Shown in pieces: positions 4,941 to 5,179 of a stretch of DNA of 5,179 bases. The DNA is from a bacterium (GTDB taxonomy: Bacteria > Patescibacteriota > Minisyncoccia > Ryanbacterales > 2-02-FULL-48-12). The stretch lies in NCBI GenBank assembly GCA_005239605.1, contig SBBS01000076.1:1-5179 (forward strand), written 5' to 3'. The position numbers and the translations under genes were made by a program. Within the stretch, counting starts at the first letter, position 1, and every line of letters starts with the position of its first letter. The notes below the pieces were generated by a model. It was not told the DNA's origin. It worked only from the letters and a program-made list of their open reading frames with translations, and made no database searches.

Positions 4941-5117
4941 AAACCATACTTCGCGGTTTTTCGGAAACCATTTCGTGGGCGGCTCGCAGAGCCGCCCATT
5001 GATTTTGCCCCGACGAATCCAAACCGCTCGGCGCGCAGACGCGCGCCTCGCGGCTCTGCAAAAAGGGGTTCGACCCAAAGACTTCTTTGGCGGCAACCTT
5101 TTTACTAAAAAGGTTGC
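4941..5117. repeat. Array of consecutive hairpins after tRNA-Val
   Basis: Nearly all of this stretch can fold into short stems, one after another. AAACC/GGTTT (4941-4945 with 4955-4959) competes with GGTTT/AAACC (4955-4959 with 4965-4969). TGGGCGGCTC-GCA-GAGCCGCCCA is a perfect 10-bp stem (4976-4998). CCGC, a 2x2 internal loop, then GGCGCGC-AGAC-GCGCGCC and GCGG span 5024-5053. CCAAAG-ACTT-CTTTGG lies at 5075-5090, and GCAACCTTTTT-ACT-AAAAAGGTTGC, a perfect 11-bp stem, at 5093-5117. In addition GCAGAGCCGC (4986-4995) is the reverse complement of GCGGCTCTGC (5050-5059), an alternative long-range pairing. No gene is supported here. From 5118 to the window end I see only a T6 tract (5130-5135) and unassigned sequence. 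The role is unknown: processing or termination of tRNA-Val, a structured RNA, or palindromic repeat elements. Confidence 0.6.
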
Positions 5118-5179
5118 TATCACTTGCGATTTTTTCTAGTGTTTGAGCATAGTTCAACCAGTTTTCCATCGGTTCGACC

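Noticed and set aside
4879..5139. 86-residue plus-strand reading frame starting inside tRNA-Val
   Set aside because: It starts within the tRNA, has arginine-rich low-quality composition and crosses the hairpin array; no protein family features are seen.
4897..5169. 90-residue minus-strand reading frame over tRNA-Val and its 3' flank
   Set aside because: Its C-terminal part (GLEPTTFAV) is the well-known false translation of an antisense tRNA, and its middle runs through palindromes. No Shine-Dalgarno precedes its ATG. Only the first 20 residues or so could be anything else, and I do not recognise them.

Overview
This window looks like part of a small-genome bacterial chromosome, most likely a Candidate Phyla Radiation (Patescibacteria, Parcubacteria-like) organism. 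That is an inference from several traits: a short valyl-tRNA synthetase, an Hsp20 of the style often seen in those genomes, TTG starts, tightly packed genes with little Shine-Dalgarno signal, and A-rich 7-nt repeats kept inside a reading frame. TGA is used as a stop (prsW-like and hsp20 genes), so the UGA=Gly code of Gracilibacteria/SR1 does not apply. No marker that fixes the taxon is present.

Layout, all protein genes on the plus strand. Positions 1-189 are AT-rich intergenic DNA with a DnaA-box-like 9-mer and an extended -10 placed so that the first mRNA would be leaderless. 190-870 encodes a TMEM175/DUF1211 membrane protein. After a 72-nt gap with a plausible promoter comes valS (943-3180), then a PrsW-family intramembrane protease (3184-3984, 3 nt after valS) and an Hsp20 chaperone (3981-4511, ATGA overlap). 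The last three look like one operon linking aminoacylation to membrane and protein quality control. From 4512 on the window is non-coding or degenerate: a terminator-like hairpin, tRNA-Phe(GAA), a T-tract terminator, what looks like a degraded IS3-type transposase remnant, tRNA-Val(UAC), and about 180 nt filled with consecutive inverted repeats.

The most unusual structures are two four-copy heptanucleotide arrays inside valS. They lie in the same codon phase 74 codons apart and encode near-identical ten-residue peptides from different DNA units. Next in interest are the hairpin array after tRNA-Val, the apparent transposase remnant running up to the tRNA-Val 5' end, and two perfect DnaA-box 9-mers, both in intergenic DNA and both near a TCTAGACA motif. 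No complete novel defence, toxin or mobile system is visible.
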